The notes under the pieces were generated by a model. It worked only from the letters and a program-made list of their open reading frames with translations. It was not told the origin of the DNA and searched no databases. From an uncultured Bacillota bacterium (GTDB lineage: Bacteria > Bacillota > Clostridia > Oscillospirales > Oscillospiraceae), in assembly GCA_947383275.1 (NCBI GenBank), contig CANDCW010000105.1, positions 1-7,034 on the forward strand: 7,034 nt of DNA. Reading direction: 5' to 3'. How positions within the stretch are numbered: the stretch's first letter is position 1; every line of letters starts with the position of its first letter. The position numbers and the translations under genes were made by a program. Of the stretch, positions 1 to 6,504 are shown one piece after another.

Positions 1-49
1 CTCTTTCCGCATTTTTAAGGAGGTTCTTTCCATTTTGATTTTCTATTCA
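1..49. other. AT-rich sequence beyond the lacZ break, unassigned
   Basis: Base composition falls sharply where lacZ homology stops. On the minus strand an open frame from ATG 33 (MERTSLKMRKE) runs off the window edge but has no SD. The plus strand carries a consensus-like SD, AAGGAGG (17-23), with no ATG at usable distance; only a TTG at 35 follows. Too little sequence is present to identify anything. Confidence 0.3.
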
Positions 50-511
50 TTATCCGTTGAGCCAGAGATAGAAGGCCTGCTCCACCCCCTGGAAGCTGAT
101 ACAGACCTGCTTTCCCAGCAATCCCTCATATAGGTCAAACTCCCGAACGTAGCTGCCCACCGGGCAGTCCTCCCAGTCGATCTCCGGGGGACGCAGCTGG
201 GCATGTCCGTCCCAGGGGTAGAGGGTGTTGATATACTGGATCTGCCCGTGCCCCTGGAGCTCCATGTGGCCGGGCACCCGGATGGTCCCGAAGGCAGAAT
301 CGTCAAAGCCCTCCCACCAAAAGTCCGCAGGGCGGTCCACAGGATGGCTGCTCCAGGAAAAGCTCCAGAGCCCGTCCAAGGACTGGCGCAGGGAGGTGTG
401 CCCAAGGCGTGCCTCCTCCTCTGAGGCGTAACAGACATGGTCGGAGTGGGCATCCAGCCTGTTTACCTGGAATATCGTAGGATTAGATAGCCAGTTGAGG
501 TCAGCGTGCAT
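50..511 (-). pseudogene. lacZ: Beta-galactosidase (GH2, LacZ-type), N-terminal fragment only
   Basis: These 153 residues match the N-terminal sugar-binding (jelly-roll) domain of LacZ-type beta-galactosidases: NPTIFQVNRLDAHSDH (11-26), SLDGLWSFSW (44-53), FGTIRVPGHMELQGHGQIQY (74-93), INTLYPWDG (94-102), PVGSYVREFDL (117-127) and ISFQGVEQAFYLWLNG (138-153). Translation then meets TAA and TGA in succession. In E. coli LacZ this point is near residue 160, just before WVGYGQDS. No frame of the next 49 bases continues that motif, so this is a truncation and not a simple frameshift. Full-length enzymes exceed 1000 residues, and the TIM-barrel catalytic domain is absent here. The ATG at 511 has a strong SD, AAAGGAG, nine bases upstream, so the start looks functional. 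Without the catalytic domain the product should have no hydrolase activity. The rest of the gene could lie elsewhere after a rearrangement. Confidence 0.85.
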
Positions 512-520
512 ATGAAACGC

Positions 521-527
521 TCCTTTT
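521..527 (-). promoter_or_regulatory. SD site of the lacZ fragment
   Basis: The minus strand reads AAAGGAG, then nine bases, then the ATG at 511. This strong site shows that the initiation region of lacZ is intact although the gene is cut short. No clear promoter is visible in the 56-base gap, so expression may depend on read-through from citXG. Confidence 0.7.
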
Positions 528-535
528 CATTTGAC

Positions 536-561
536 GTCCCCGCGCCGGCTGGGGCGGGGAC
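536..561. repeat. GC-rich inverted repeat between citXG and lacZ
   Basis: GTCCCCGC (536-543) and GCGGGGAC (554-561) form a perfect eight-pair stem with a ten-base GC-rich loop. Neither strand has a T-run after it: the minus strand continues GTCAAATGAAAAGG and the plus strand ATAGGGTTAC. It is therefore not a standard intrinsic terminator. It could be an attenuating or RNA-stabilising 3' hairpin for the citXG message, or an operator in front of lacZ. The lacZ SD begins about eight bases beyond it. Confidence 0.6.
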
Positions 562-567
562 ATAGGG

Positions 568-1935
568 TTACTGAAGAACATATTCCTTCCAATTTATAAG
601 AAAGAGCACCGTTGCAAGCAAATCAGCGCAGCCTCCGGGTGAGAGGTTGTCCCAAATAAATTTCTGGTCCAATTGGACAATCTCCTCCATTTCGGGCAGG
701 GGACAGCGCTCCAGCAGACGTGCGCAGTCCTCCGCCGCTTTTTTTGCCAGCTCCGGGCCGCCACGTGATACCATGTTGGTGTCCATCCCCTGGGCGATCA
801 AGTGGAGTAGGGCAATTGCCCCAGCATCGTTTTTGCTCAGGCCAGCCTCCAGCGCGCGGCCCAGGGCGGGCAAGGCAACCTCCCGTACAGTGGGGAAACC
901 CTTGGCCGCCTCCCCACGCACGCCGGTGAGGCCCTGTTCCAGATAGGCCCGCTCCCCCGCCGTGCGGACGGTTTTGGCCTCCAGAGCGGCGAAGTCCGCT
1001 TCCACGGCGACGGACACCATGGTCCCGCACTCCGATAAGATGGTCTCCGGCTCCCGGCAGGGGTCGTCCGCCTTCCAGAGCCGCCCGATTGCCCCGCAGA
1101 TGGTTCCCAGAGTAAAGATAGCCCCCTTGTGGGTGTTCACGCCTCCTGTGGCGGCAAACATAATGCGCTCCGCCTTCTGGCCGGCCTGCTTCAGGGCCTG
1201 GAAGGTTGCGGAGGGGGCACACTTTGCTGTCTCCCGCCCGATTTGAAAGCATTTCCCCCAGTAGGGGGCCAAGGCGGCGGCGCTGGCGGTGAAGGTGAAG
1301 ATGTCCATGTCCTGGTGGCTACCATTGTTGGCCCGGTCCACCAGGCCGGGCTTGGGGGTGGTACACACCTCGTCCAGCAGGGCTTGAGTCACCAGGGCGG
1401 ACACCTTCTCCCGGTCGGCGGCGGCGAAGTAATCCTCCAGTATGTGGCGGGTAGCATGCTGCAGCTCTTCCACCGTGTGGACCCGGCGGGAGGCGCAGCC
1501 CTTCCCTGGCCTGCCACAGACGATGCAGTTCCGGGGACCGCCCTCCACCTCCTCCCGGTCCAGCTTACGGCCGTCGGAACCCAGCACGTCCATGTCGAAC
1601 AGCCGCCCCAGAGGGGAGCCGTCCTCGATGGAGACGCACAGAGCTTTCACCTCCTTTGCCGTCCCGTTCACGGCGTACAAACCCTCGCAGCCAGTGGGGG
1701 CCAGATTTTCCCCCTGCCAAAGCTCCTCCAGCCTGGCCGCCCGCAGACCGGCCCGCAGCTCCTCCTGTCCTGCCCGGAAAGCCCGGCGGATGATAGGGGA
1801 GTCCTTCACCGGCCCGGCGATGTTCAGCGTAAAGGAAATCACCGGAACCCCATACCGCTCCCGCAGGCCCTCCTGGGCCCGGACCCGGGCCTCTCGGGTC
1901 TCCAGCATCTCCATCAGGGTCACTTCCCGCTCCAT
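568..1935 (-). CDS. citXG: Bifunctional CitX-CitG fusion: holo-ACP synthase plus triphosphoribosyl-dephospho-CoA synthase
   Basis: The 455-residue protein joins two maturation enzymes. Residues 1 to about 165 are CitX (apo-citrate lyase phosphoribosyl-dephospho-CoA transferase): VPVISFTLNIAGPVK (30-44), GRLFDMDVLGSDG (110-122) and RNCIVCGRPGKGCASRRVHTVEEL (from 135). From about 170 comes CitG, which makes the prosthetic-group precursor from ATP and dephospho-CoA: EVCTTPKPGLVDRANNGSH (189-207), AATGGVNTHKGAIFTLG (261-277), GVRGEAAKGFP (338-348), DTNMVSRGG (385-393) and SPGGCADLLA (432-441). All the CitG hallmark motifs I know are present. The same fusion is known in Haemophilus influenzae (CitXG), while many bacteria keep the genes separate. 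The product completes modification of CitD in the cytoplasm. The start ATG 1935 is supported by a strong SD and begins 13 bases after citC. The stop is TAA at 568, 56 bases before the lacZ start. Confidence 0.95.
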   Translation of the reverse strand: MEREVTLMEMLETREARVRAQEGLRERYGVPVISFTLNIAGPVKDSPIIRRAFRAGQEELRAGLRAARLEELWQGENLAPTGCEGLYAVNGTAKEVKALCVSIEDGSPLGRLFDMDVLGSDGRKLDREEVEGGPRNCIVCGRPGKGCASRRVHTVEELQHATRHILEDYFAAADREKVSALVTQALLDEVCTTPKPGLVDRANNGSHQDMDIFTFTASAAALAPYWGKCFQIGRETAKCAPSATFQALKQAGQKAERIMFAATGGVNTHKGAIFTLGTICGAIGRLWKADDPCREPETILSECGTMVSVAVEADFAALEAKTVRTAGERAYLEQGLTGVRGEAAKGFPTVREVALPALGRALEAGLSKNDAGAIALLHLIAQGMDTNMVSRGGPELAKKAAEDCARLLERCPLPEMEEIVQLDQKFIWDNLSPGGCADLLATVLFLINWKEYVLQ

Positions 1936-1943
1936 GCAAGCTC

Positions 1944-1950
1944 CCTCCTC
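1944..1950 (-). promoter_or_regulatory. SD site that fixes the citXG start and overlaps the citC stop
   Basis: The minus strand reads TGAGGAGGGAG, where TGA is the citC stop and GAGGAGG is a near-perfect SD. The ATG at 1935 follows after eight bases. This decides the start of citXG against a 46-residue upstream extension that would lie inside citC. It also implies that ribosomes ending citC restart on citXG. Confidence 0.85.
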
Positions 1951-2989
1951 AGTAATGTATGACGTTTTTCTCCCGCCGGATGGCCTCGATGACAGACTGG
2001 GCCTCCGGCGAGGTGAAATAGTTCCAGGTGCTCTTCGGCACAAGGGGATGAATATCTTCCAGCCGCCCGTCATGGATATACTTCCGAACCGTGCTGGCGC
2101 TGACGGGCTTGCCTCTCGCCTCCAGCCGGGGCACTACCCTGCACTCCACCCCAAGCTCAGGCAGACGGGTGGCCATAATCTCGTTGTATAGGGCGGTGAC
2201 ATGGCTGGTCCGCTCCTCCCCCACGTATCGCTGGGTGATATTTAGGCAGAGGGCGATTTTCCCGAAGATTTCCAGGTCCAGGGCGGCGTGGGTGCGGATG
2301 ACGGTATCTTCGTCTTTCAGGAAGTAACTGGGGAAGGTGGCGGAACTGATGATGTAGGGGCCAGAGTCGTGACGGACCACATTGGGCAGATGGGCGGTCC
2401 CCGCCTCCACCAACCGCTTTCGGACGGCAAAAGGGATAGGCCCCGCCTCCTCACTGAGAACAAAGAGGTGGACGGTATCGTTCTCCGCCGCCGCCCGCTC
2501 CACTAGATGGAGGTGGCCCAAGGTGAAGGGGTTGGCGTTCATCACAATGGCGGCGGAGCGCCCTCCCCGTCGGGCCTTCTCTAATGCGGAGCAAAAGTCT
2601 CCAAAGCCACGGCGGCGGTTCTCCATAAAGACCAAGTTGCCCTCCACCCGGGCGATCTCGTAAAAGCCCAGGTTGCCGAAGAACTTGGCGCTCTTGGGCT
2701 TGGTGTAGAGAAACAGGCGGGTGTTCCCACGCTCCGCCTGGACTTCCATCAGGTGGGTGACAATCTGGTTGAGCAGACCCTCCCCTTGGCGGTCATTTGA
2801 TACAGCCAAACAGCGGATGGTATTCCCAAAGCAGCTCCCGGTGGCGGCCAGCTTCCAGTCCTCATCAAACAGCCCGCAGGTGTAGTCCAGATTGCCGTCC
2901 CGGCGGATGCCTTCCTGCTCCAGAAGGACGTCCATCTGCTTTTGGGCAGATGTATCATTGAGGAGAATAGTGGTTAATGTGTCACTCAT
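1949..2989 (-). CDS. citC: [Citrate (pro-3S)-lyase] ligase (acetate:SH-citrate lyase ligase)
   Basis: CitC uses ATP and acetate to acetylate the thiol of the phosphoribosyl-dephospho-CoA group on CitD, turning inactive citrate lyase on. The 346-residue length fits the family. Residues about 25-125 form a GNAT-like domain with RQGEG (67-71) at the acetyl-CoA loop position and FFGNLGFYEI. From about 145 comes a nucleotidyltransferase domain with MNANPFTLGH (150-159), the HxGH-type ATP site. SGPYIISSATFPSYFLKDED follows, then PVSASTVRKYI (295-305), the ISSTxxR-type motif. The start is taken as ATG 2989. A TTG at 3001 would add four residues, but the purine-rich GAAAGAG abuts it without spacing. 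The ATG itself has only a loosely spaced SD. The TGA stop (1951-1949) lies within the SD of citXG, so the two are tightly coupled. Confidence 0.95.
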   Translation of the reverse strand: MSDTLTTILLNDTSAQKQMDVLLEQEGIRRDGNLDYTCGLFDEDWKLAATGSCFGNTIRCLAVSNDRQGEGLLNQIVTHLMEVQAERGNTRLFLYTKPKSAKFFGNLGFYEIARVEGNLVFMENRRRGFGDFCSALEKARRGGRSAAIVMNANPFTLGHLHLVERAAAENDTVHLFVLSEEAGPIPFAVRKRLVEAGTAHLPNVVRHDSGPYIISSATFPSYFLKDEDTVIRTHAALDLEIFGKIALCLNITQRYVGEERTSHVTALYNEIMATRLPELGVECRVVPRLEARGKPVSASTVRKYIHDGRLEDIHPLVPKSTWNYFTSPEAQSVIEAIRREKNVIHY

Positions 2990-3017
2990 GTTCTTTTTCA
3001 ACTCTTTCTGATATATA

Positions 3018-3329
3018 TTAACCTTCTGACTTTCCTTTGGCAGCTCGGCTACTGTCGACTTTAGAAATGTACAGATATTTACGGATCACAAATAGTACAC
3101 CGACTGCCAGCACAGTTAGCGGATTCTCAACAGGGATCATGTGCTCCACAATACTCTGCCGTGCTACTGCCAGAAGCAGCAGGTCAAGATTGGTAGAAAG
3201 TACCATTCCAAGCCCCGCTACAATACAAGTCAACAAAATAATGATACCAACAGATAGCTCGATCCACTCTGCCGCATGGGCCAACTTACCATGGGGCGTA
3301 GATTTCCCTTGAAATAGTTTTGCTTTCAT
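3018..3329 (-). CDS. Small PsiE-like integral membrane protein
   Basis: This is a 103-residue protein with a basic N terminus (MKAKLFQGK), a hydrophobic helix at about 25-47 (from IELSVGIIILL) and a second at about 69-88 (from NPLTVLAVGVLF). It ends in a charged tail (SKVDSSRAAKGKSEG). The stretch LLLLAVARQSIVEHMIPVEN followed by PLTVLAVGVLFVIRKYL resembles the C-terminal half of PsiE-type proteins, where E. coli PsiE has an Arg-x-Ile-Ile-Val-Asp-His-x-Ser-Pro pattern. PsiE proteins are usually longer (about 135 residues, four helices), so this may be a shortened form missing the middle helices. No molecular function is established for the family, and the phosphate-starvation name need not apply here. 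The start ATG 3329 has a weak SD, GAGGC, six bases upstream. citC begins 28 bases after its stop, so the two are probably co-transcribed. The gene is visibly less GC-rich than its neighbours, which may hint at a separate origin. Confidence 0.62.
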   Translation of the reverse strand: MKAKLFQGKSTPHGKLAHAAEWIELSVGIIILLTCIVAGLGMVLSTNLDLLLLAVARQSIVEHMIPVENPLTVLAVGVLFVIRKYLYISKVDSSRAAKGKSEG

Positions 3330-3360
3330 TATAACGCCTCGCTCTTAGATTCCAATTGTT

Positions 3361-3389
3361 ATTGTATCGTACTTTTAGTCCTTGGTCCA
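3361..3389 (-). promoter_or_regulatory. Putative sigma-A promoter for the psiE-like/citC/citXG unit
   Basis: On the minus strand TGGACC (3389-3384, 4 of 6 matches to TTGACA) is separated by exactly 17 bases from TACAAT (3366-3361, 5 of 6 matches to TATAAT). The expected transcript start is near 3354, about 25 bases before the ATG at 3329. The element lies just after the terminator hairpin, in an AT-rich gap otherwise free of genes. This is read by eye; no transcript data support it. Confidence 0.5.
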
Positions 3390-3409
3390 GTTCTGCATGA
3401 TTTTTACAT

Positions 3410-3453
3410 GAAATTAAAATTCCCCTGACGCCGCGGTACGCAAACGCCAGGGG
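3410..3453 (-). terminator. Intrinsic terminator after the transporter gene
   Basis: Minus-strand bases 3453-3445 (CCCCTGGCG) pair with 3430-3422 (CGTCAGGGG) as a nine-pair stem with one G-U. An inner GCG/CGC helix is possible in the loop. The stem is followed by AATTTTAATTT (3420-3410), a T-rich but interrupted tail. It starts 33 bases past the transporter stop, where the end of a citE-citF-transporter transcript is expected. No comparable T-run follows on the plus strand, so it acts in one direction if it acts at all. Confidence 0.7.
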
Positions 3454-3485
3454 TAAGAAAGGGGGGAGAGAAAAGGAGGCAGGCG

Positions 3486-4888
3486 TTACAGCGGCATGAT
3501 GCCCAGCGCAATGGCGAAGATCATGCACAGGATGGAGAAGCCCCAGACATAGCCAAAGCTGCACTTGATGTGGTCCTTGATATCCACGTCGGCCAAGCCG
3601 GTGCCCAACAGGGTGGCGGGGACCATAGGGCTGATGAAGGTGGCACAGTTGCGGCAGACCACCATAGCCACAGCGATAGGCAGTGCCTGTACCCCGAAGC
3701 CCTGACCGATGGCAATCATCACGGGGAGCATACCATAGAAGTAGCTGTCGGTGTCGAAAGCCAGGGCCAGAGGCACGGACAGAACGCCGATGACGAGGGC
3801 CAAGTGAGTACACAGGAAGGCGGGAAGGATGTCCCGGATGATATTGGCCAGGCAGCGGACCACGCTGAGGGTGGCATCCGCCGGGATGTCCATGGACTTG
3901 GCACTGATCACCGCGCCGGAGGCATCAAAGCTGGTGGTGAGCACGCCCATGAGGACCGCCGCGCCCATCAGAGTGGAGCACATCATCAGGGCGGGGCCGG
4001 CGTGGAGGTTGATGATCTTCTTGTGCATCTTGGAGTCCAAGCCGTAGTTGACCAGGATGGAGGCGGCCACACCCAGCATGAAGGGTACATAGCTGGGGAA
4101 TTTGTCCCAGATCAGCAGGGCGATAACGGCCAGGGTCAACAGGATGTTGAAAGCGAACAGCTTGGGGCGGGCCAGATCATTCTGGGCCTCCTGGGCGGCC
4201 TTGTCCAGCACCACGCCGCCTTCCAGCTGGGCCAGTCTGCCGTTGAGGCCGGCGCCCCGCTTCTGTTCCTGAATGCCCGCCAGCACGGCGTGAGCCAGAC
4301 ACAGCACGATGCCGAAGGCCTGGATGGGCAGCAGGGTGCTCCAGAGATCGCTGGCTTCAATACCCAGCACGGTAGCCGCCCGGGCGGTGGGGCCGGACCA
4401 GGGCATCAGGTTCAGCATGCCCATGGCCAGCACGCTCACCCGCAGTAGGGTGGTGGGCCGCATGTGCATTTTTTGTAGACGGGCAGCATGGAGGGGACCA
4501 CAATGCAGAAGGTGGAGGCCCCGCCGCCGTCCAGGTGTCCGATGAGGGCGATCACCGTGGTCATAACGGTAACACCGATGACGCTGTTGCCCACCAGCTT
4601 CATGAGCTTGCCGATGATAACGTCGAACATGCCAGCGTCGGTCATGATACCGAAATACAGCACTGAGAACACGAACAGGGCGGCGGTTGGGGCGGTGGAG
4701 TTGAAGCCGGTCTTGATCATGGACTCCACCCCGTCCAGGGGGATATACCCGCCCAGGACCAGGATCATAGCCAGAATGAAGGGGAACACGATAAAGGCGA
4801 TGCTGGGGAGGGTCTTGCTCTGGAACAGGGTCACCACAATGGCGACGATGCACAGCAGTCCGAGAAGGCCAACTACAGTTTCCGTCAT
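3486..4888 (-). CDS. citM: CitMHS-family citrate (metal-citrate) transporter, split by a one-base frameshift
   Basis: This resembles CitMHS secondary transporters, which import citrate complexed with a divalent cation (Bacillus CitM/CitH; Enterococcus faecalis CitH). The first 140 residues from ATG 4888 (SD AAGAGG, 8-base spacing) include hydrophobic N-terminal helices and the motif GHLDGGGAST. The zero frame then reads ten unrelated residues (CTCGPPPYCG) and stops at 4436-4438. The family sequence resumes in the -1 frame at 4469 with MHMRPTTLL, NLMPWSGPTARAA, then DTDSYFYG and NCATFISPMVPATLLGTGLA, ending at TAA 3486. Rejoined, the protein would be 467 residues with no block missing. The change lies exactly at an A6 run (4474-4469) where A7 would restore the frame. 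It may be a real inactivating mutation, a phase-variable tract or a sequencing error. As written, a 150-residue N-terminal piece and a C-terminal piece of up to 327 residues are encoded. The product would be an integral membrane protein. The symbol follows the family, not proven orthology. Confidence 0.88.
4469..4474 (-). other. A6 homopolymer at the transporter frameshift
   Basis: On the minus strand the codons read TAC AAA AAA TGC. Family homology demands Lys followed by the ATG CAC ATG CGG frame, which shares the last A of the run. The lesion is therefore equivalent to loss of one A from an A7 run. The ATG at 4469 and a second ATG at 4463 are in the downstream frame and could allow reinitiation near the zero-frame stop at 4438-4436. 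No good SD precedes them. Confidence 0.85.
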
Positions 4889-4947
4889 AATATGTACCTC
4901 TTTCCGTCTTTTTATATAGGGGCGGTCTGTGGCCACCCGCAGCAGCG

Positions 4948-6504
4948 TTACAGCTGGAAGGGCTTAATCTTGTGAATCACGTCCAGGATGGTGCCATCCC
5001 GGGCCTCCAGCACGGCCACCACCTTGTCCTCCCACTCCAGATCGTCGGGCCGACCCACCAGGGAGTAGGCCTTCTCCTTCAGCTCCTCAATGGTGACATG
5101 GGGGATACCAGCCTCGTCTAGGCACTGGATCAGGTCGGGCCGCAGGGGGTTGACAGCAATGCCGTAGTCTGTCACCAGCACGTCCACGCAGTCCCCGGGG
5201 GTGGTCACCGTGACCACATGCTCACAGACGGTGGCCATCCGTCCCCGGACCAGGGGGGTGACGATGATGCACACCTTGCTCCCCGCCGCCGTGTCCGGGT
5301 GTCCGCCGGGGGCGCCCCGGAGAACACCGTCCGAGCCGGTGAGGACGTTGACGTTGAAGCCGGTGTCGATCTCCAGAGCGGCCAGCACCACGAAGTCCAG
5401 CTTGTTGACAAAGGCTCCCTTGTTGGCGGGGTTGGCGTACTGGCTGGCCGACATCTCATAGTGGCCGGGGGTGGTGTGGATGGAGCGTACCGCGTCCAAA
5501 TCAAAGTCCTGCACGTCGATGACCTTGCCCACCTTGCCCTTGCGGAGAAGCTCCACCATGGGGCCGCAGATGCCGCCGATGGCCCAGCCCATTTTGATGT
5601 TCCGCTGGTCCATGTACTGCTCCAGAAACAGGTTGGCGGCGAGACTGGGCCCGCCCACCCCGGTCTGGAAGGAGAAGCCCTCCTGGAACCAGGGGGTGGA
5701 GGCAATCACCTTTGCCACGTTCTCCGCCATCATCAGGTCCCGGGGATTCTGGCTGATGCGCGCAGCGGCGGAGGCGATCTTTTTCGGGTTGCCAATGGAG
5801 TCCACTACCACCACCGCGTCCACGTCGATGGCCTCCACCGAGGCGGGGAAGTTGGGGAAGTCCACCAGACAGTCGGTGACCACCACCACATGGTCGGCGT
5901 ACTTGGCGTCGGTCATGGCGTAGCCCATGGAGCCGCAGTCCGACTTGCCGCCCACGCCCCGGCAGTTGCCCACGCAGTCGCTGGTGGGGGTGGCGATAAA
6001 GGCGATGTCGATGTGGACCTCGCCTCCCTCGATGGCCCGGGGCCGGCCCCCGTGGGAGCGGATGATGGCGGGCATTTTCAGCTTGCCGGCGGATACCACC
6101 TCGCCCATCCGGCCCCGGATGCCCGAGGTCTGGATGCCCACCACCTTGCCCGCCTCGATGTAGTCGGCGATGGGGTCGTGGGCGGCGCCCAGGCTGGAGG
6201 CGGCGATGGTCAGGTCCGCCAGGCCCAGCTCCTCGATGGCGGCCTTCATCACCAGGTTCACCACATAGTCCCCATCCCGGAGGTGATGGTGGAAGGAAAA
6301 GGTCATGCCGCTTTTGGCCCCGCAGTCCTTCAACGCCTGGACGATGGAGTCCACGATTTTGCTCTCCCGGGGGGTCTCATACCGCTTCGTCCTGGGAGCG
6401 GCCTTCTGGAGGTATTTGCCGTCCATATAGTTCTTGCCCTGATAGACCTCCTTGTCGTTCACCAGCAGGGAATCAGGGATCTCTCTTCCAACCGCATTTT
6501 TCAT
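4948..6504 (-). CDS. citF: Citrate lyase alpha subunit (citrate:acetyl-ACP transferase)
   Basis: CitF exchanges the acetyl group on the acyl carrier subunit for citrate, giving citryl-ACP for CitE and releasing acetate. The 518-residue length fits the family, which is about 500-520. Recognisable stretches are FSFHHHLRDGDYVVN (69-83), SHGGRPRAIEGGEVHIDIAFIA (150-171), GVGGKSDCGSMGYAMTDA (183-200), FQTGVGGPSLAANLFL (279-294), TGSDGVLRGAPGGHPD (389-404) and the C-terminal SLVGRPDDLEWEDKVVAVLE followed by ARDGTILDVI (to about 510). The chain looks complete, with no missing block. The ATG at 6504 shares four bases with the citE stop and is preceded by GAGGGGGA at suitable spacing inside the end of citE. 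The stop is TAA at 4948-4950. The transporter gene follows after a 59-base gap with no obvious terminator, so citE, citF and the transporter are probably one transcript. Confidence 0.96.
   Translation of the reverse strand: MKNAVGREIPDSLLVNDKEVYQGKNYMDGKYLQKAAPRTKRYETPRESKIVDSIVQALKDCGAKSGMTFSFHHHLRDGDYVVNLVMKAAIEELGLADLTIAASSLGAAHDPIADYIEAGKVVGIQTSGIRGRMGEVVSAGKLKMPAIIRSHGGRPRAIEGGEVHIDIAFIATPTSDCVGNCRGVGGKSDCGSMGYAMTDAKYADHVVVVTDCLVDFPNFPASVEAIDVDAVVVVDSIGNPKKIASAAARISQNPRDLMMAENVAKVIASTPWFQEGFSFQTGVGGPSLAANLFLEQYMDQRNIKMGWAIGGICGPMVELLRKGKVGKVIDVQDFDLDAVRSIHTTPGHYEMSASQYANPANKGAFVNKLDFVVLAALEIDTGFNVNVLTGSDGVLRGAPGGHPDTAAGSKVCIIVTPLVRGRMATVCEHVVTVTTPGDCVDVLVTDYGIAVNPLRPDLIQCLDEAGIPHVTIEELKEKAYSLVGRPDDLEWEDKVVAVLEARDGTILDVIHKIKPFQL

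Noticed and set aside
536..561. Hairpin before lacZ as an intrinsic terminator
   Set aside because: The stem is strong, but neither strand has a following T-run. It is listed only as an inverted repeat.
1129..1962. Plus-strand open frame of 277 codons opposite citXG
   Set aside because: No recognisable domain, and the opposite strand carries all the CitX and CitG motifs.
1936..2073. 46-residue N-terminal extension of CitXG from an upstream ATG
   Set aside because: It lies wholly inside the end of citC and has no family similarity. The ATG at 1935 has a strong SD.
3570..4448. Plus-strand open frame of 292 codons opposite the transporter
   Set aside because: Low-complexity Gly/His/Gln-rich translation; the opposite strand encodes recognisable CitMHS sequence.
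4430..4475. Programmed -1 frameshift as the preferred reading of the transporter
   Set aside because: There is no canonical X-XXY-YYZ heptamer, no upstream SD-like stimulator, and only a small hairpin about 16 bases downstream. A base loss or sequence error is simpler.
4889..4936. GTG start giving the transporter 16 more residues
   Set aside because: The extension (MATDRPYIKRRKEVHI) is uncharacteristic of the family and lacks an SD. The ATG at 4888 has AAGAGG at good spacing.
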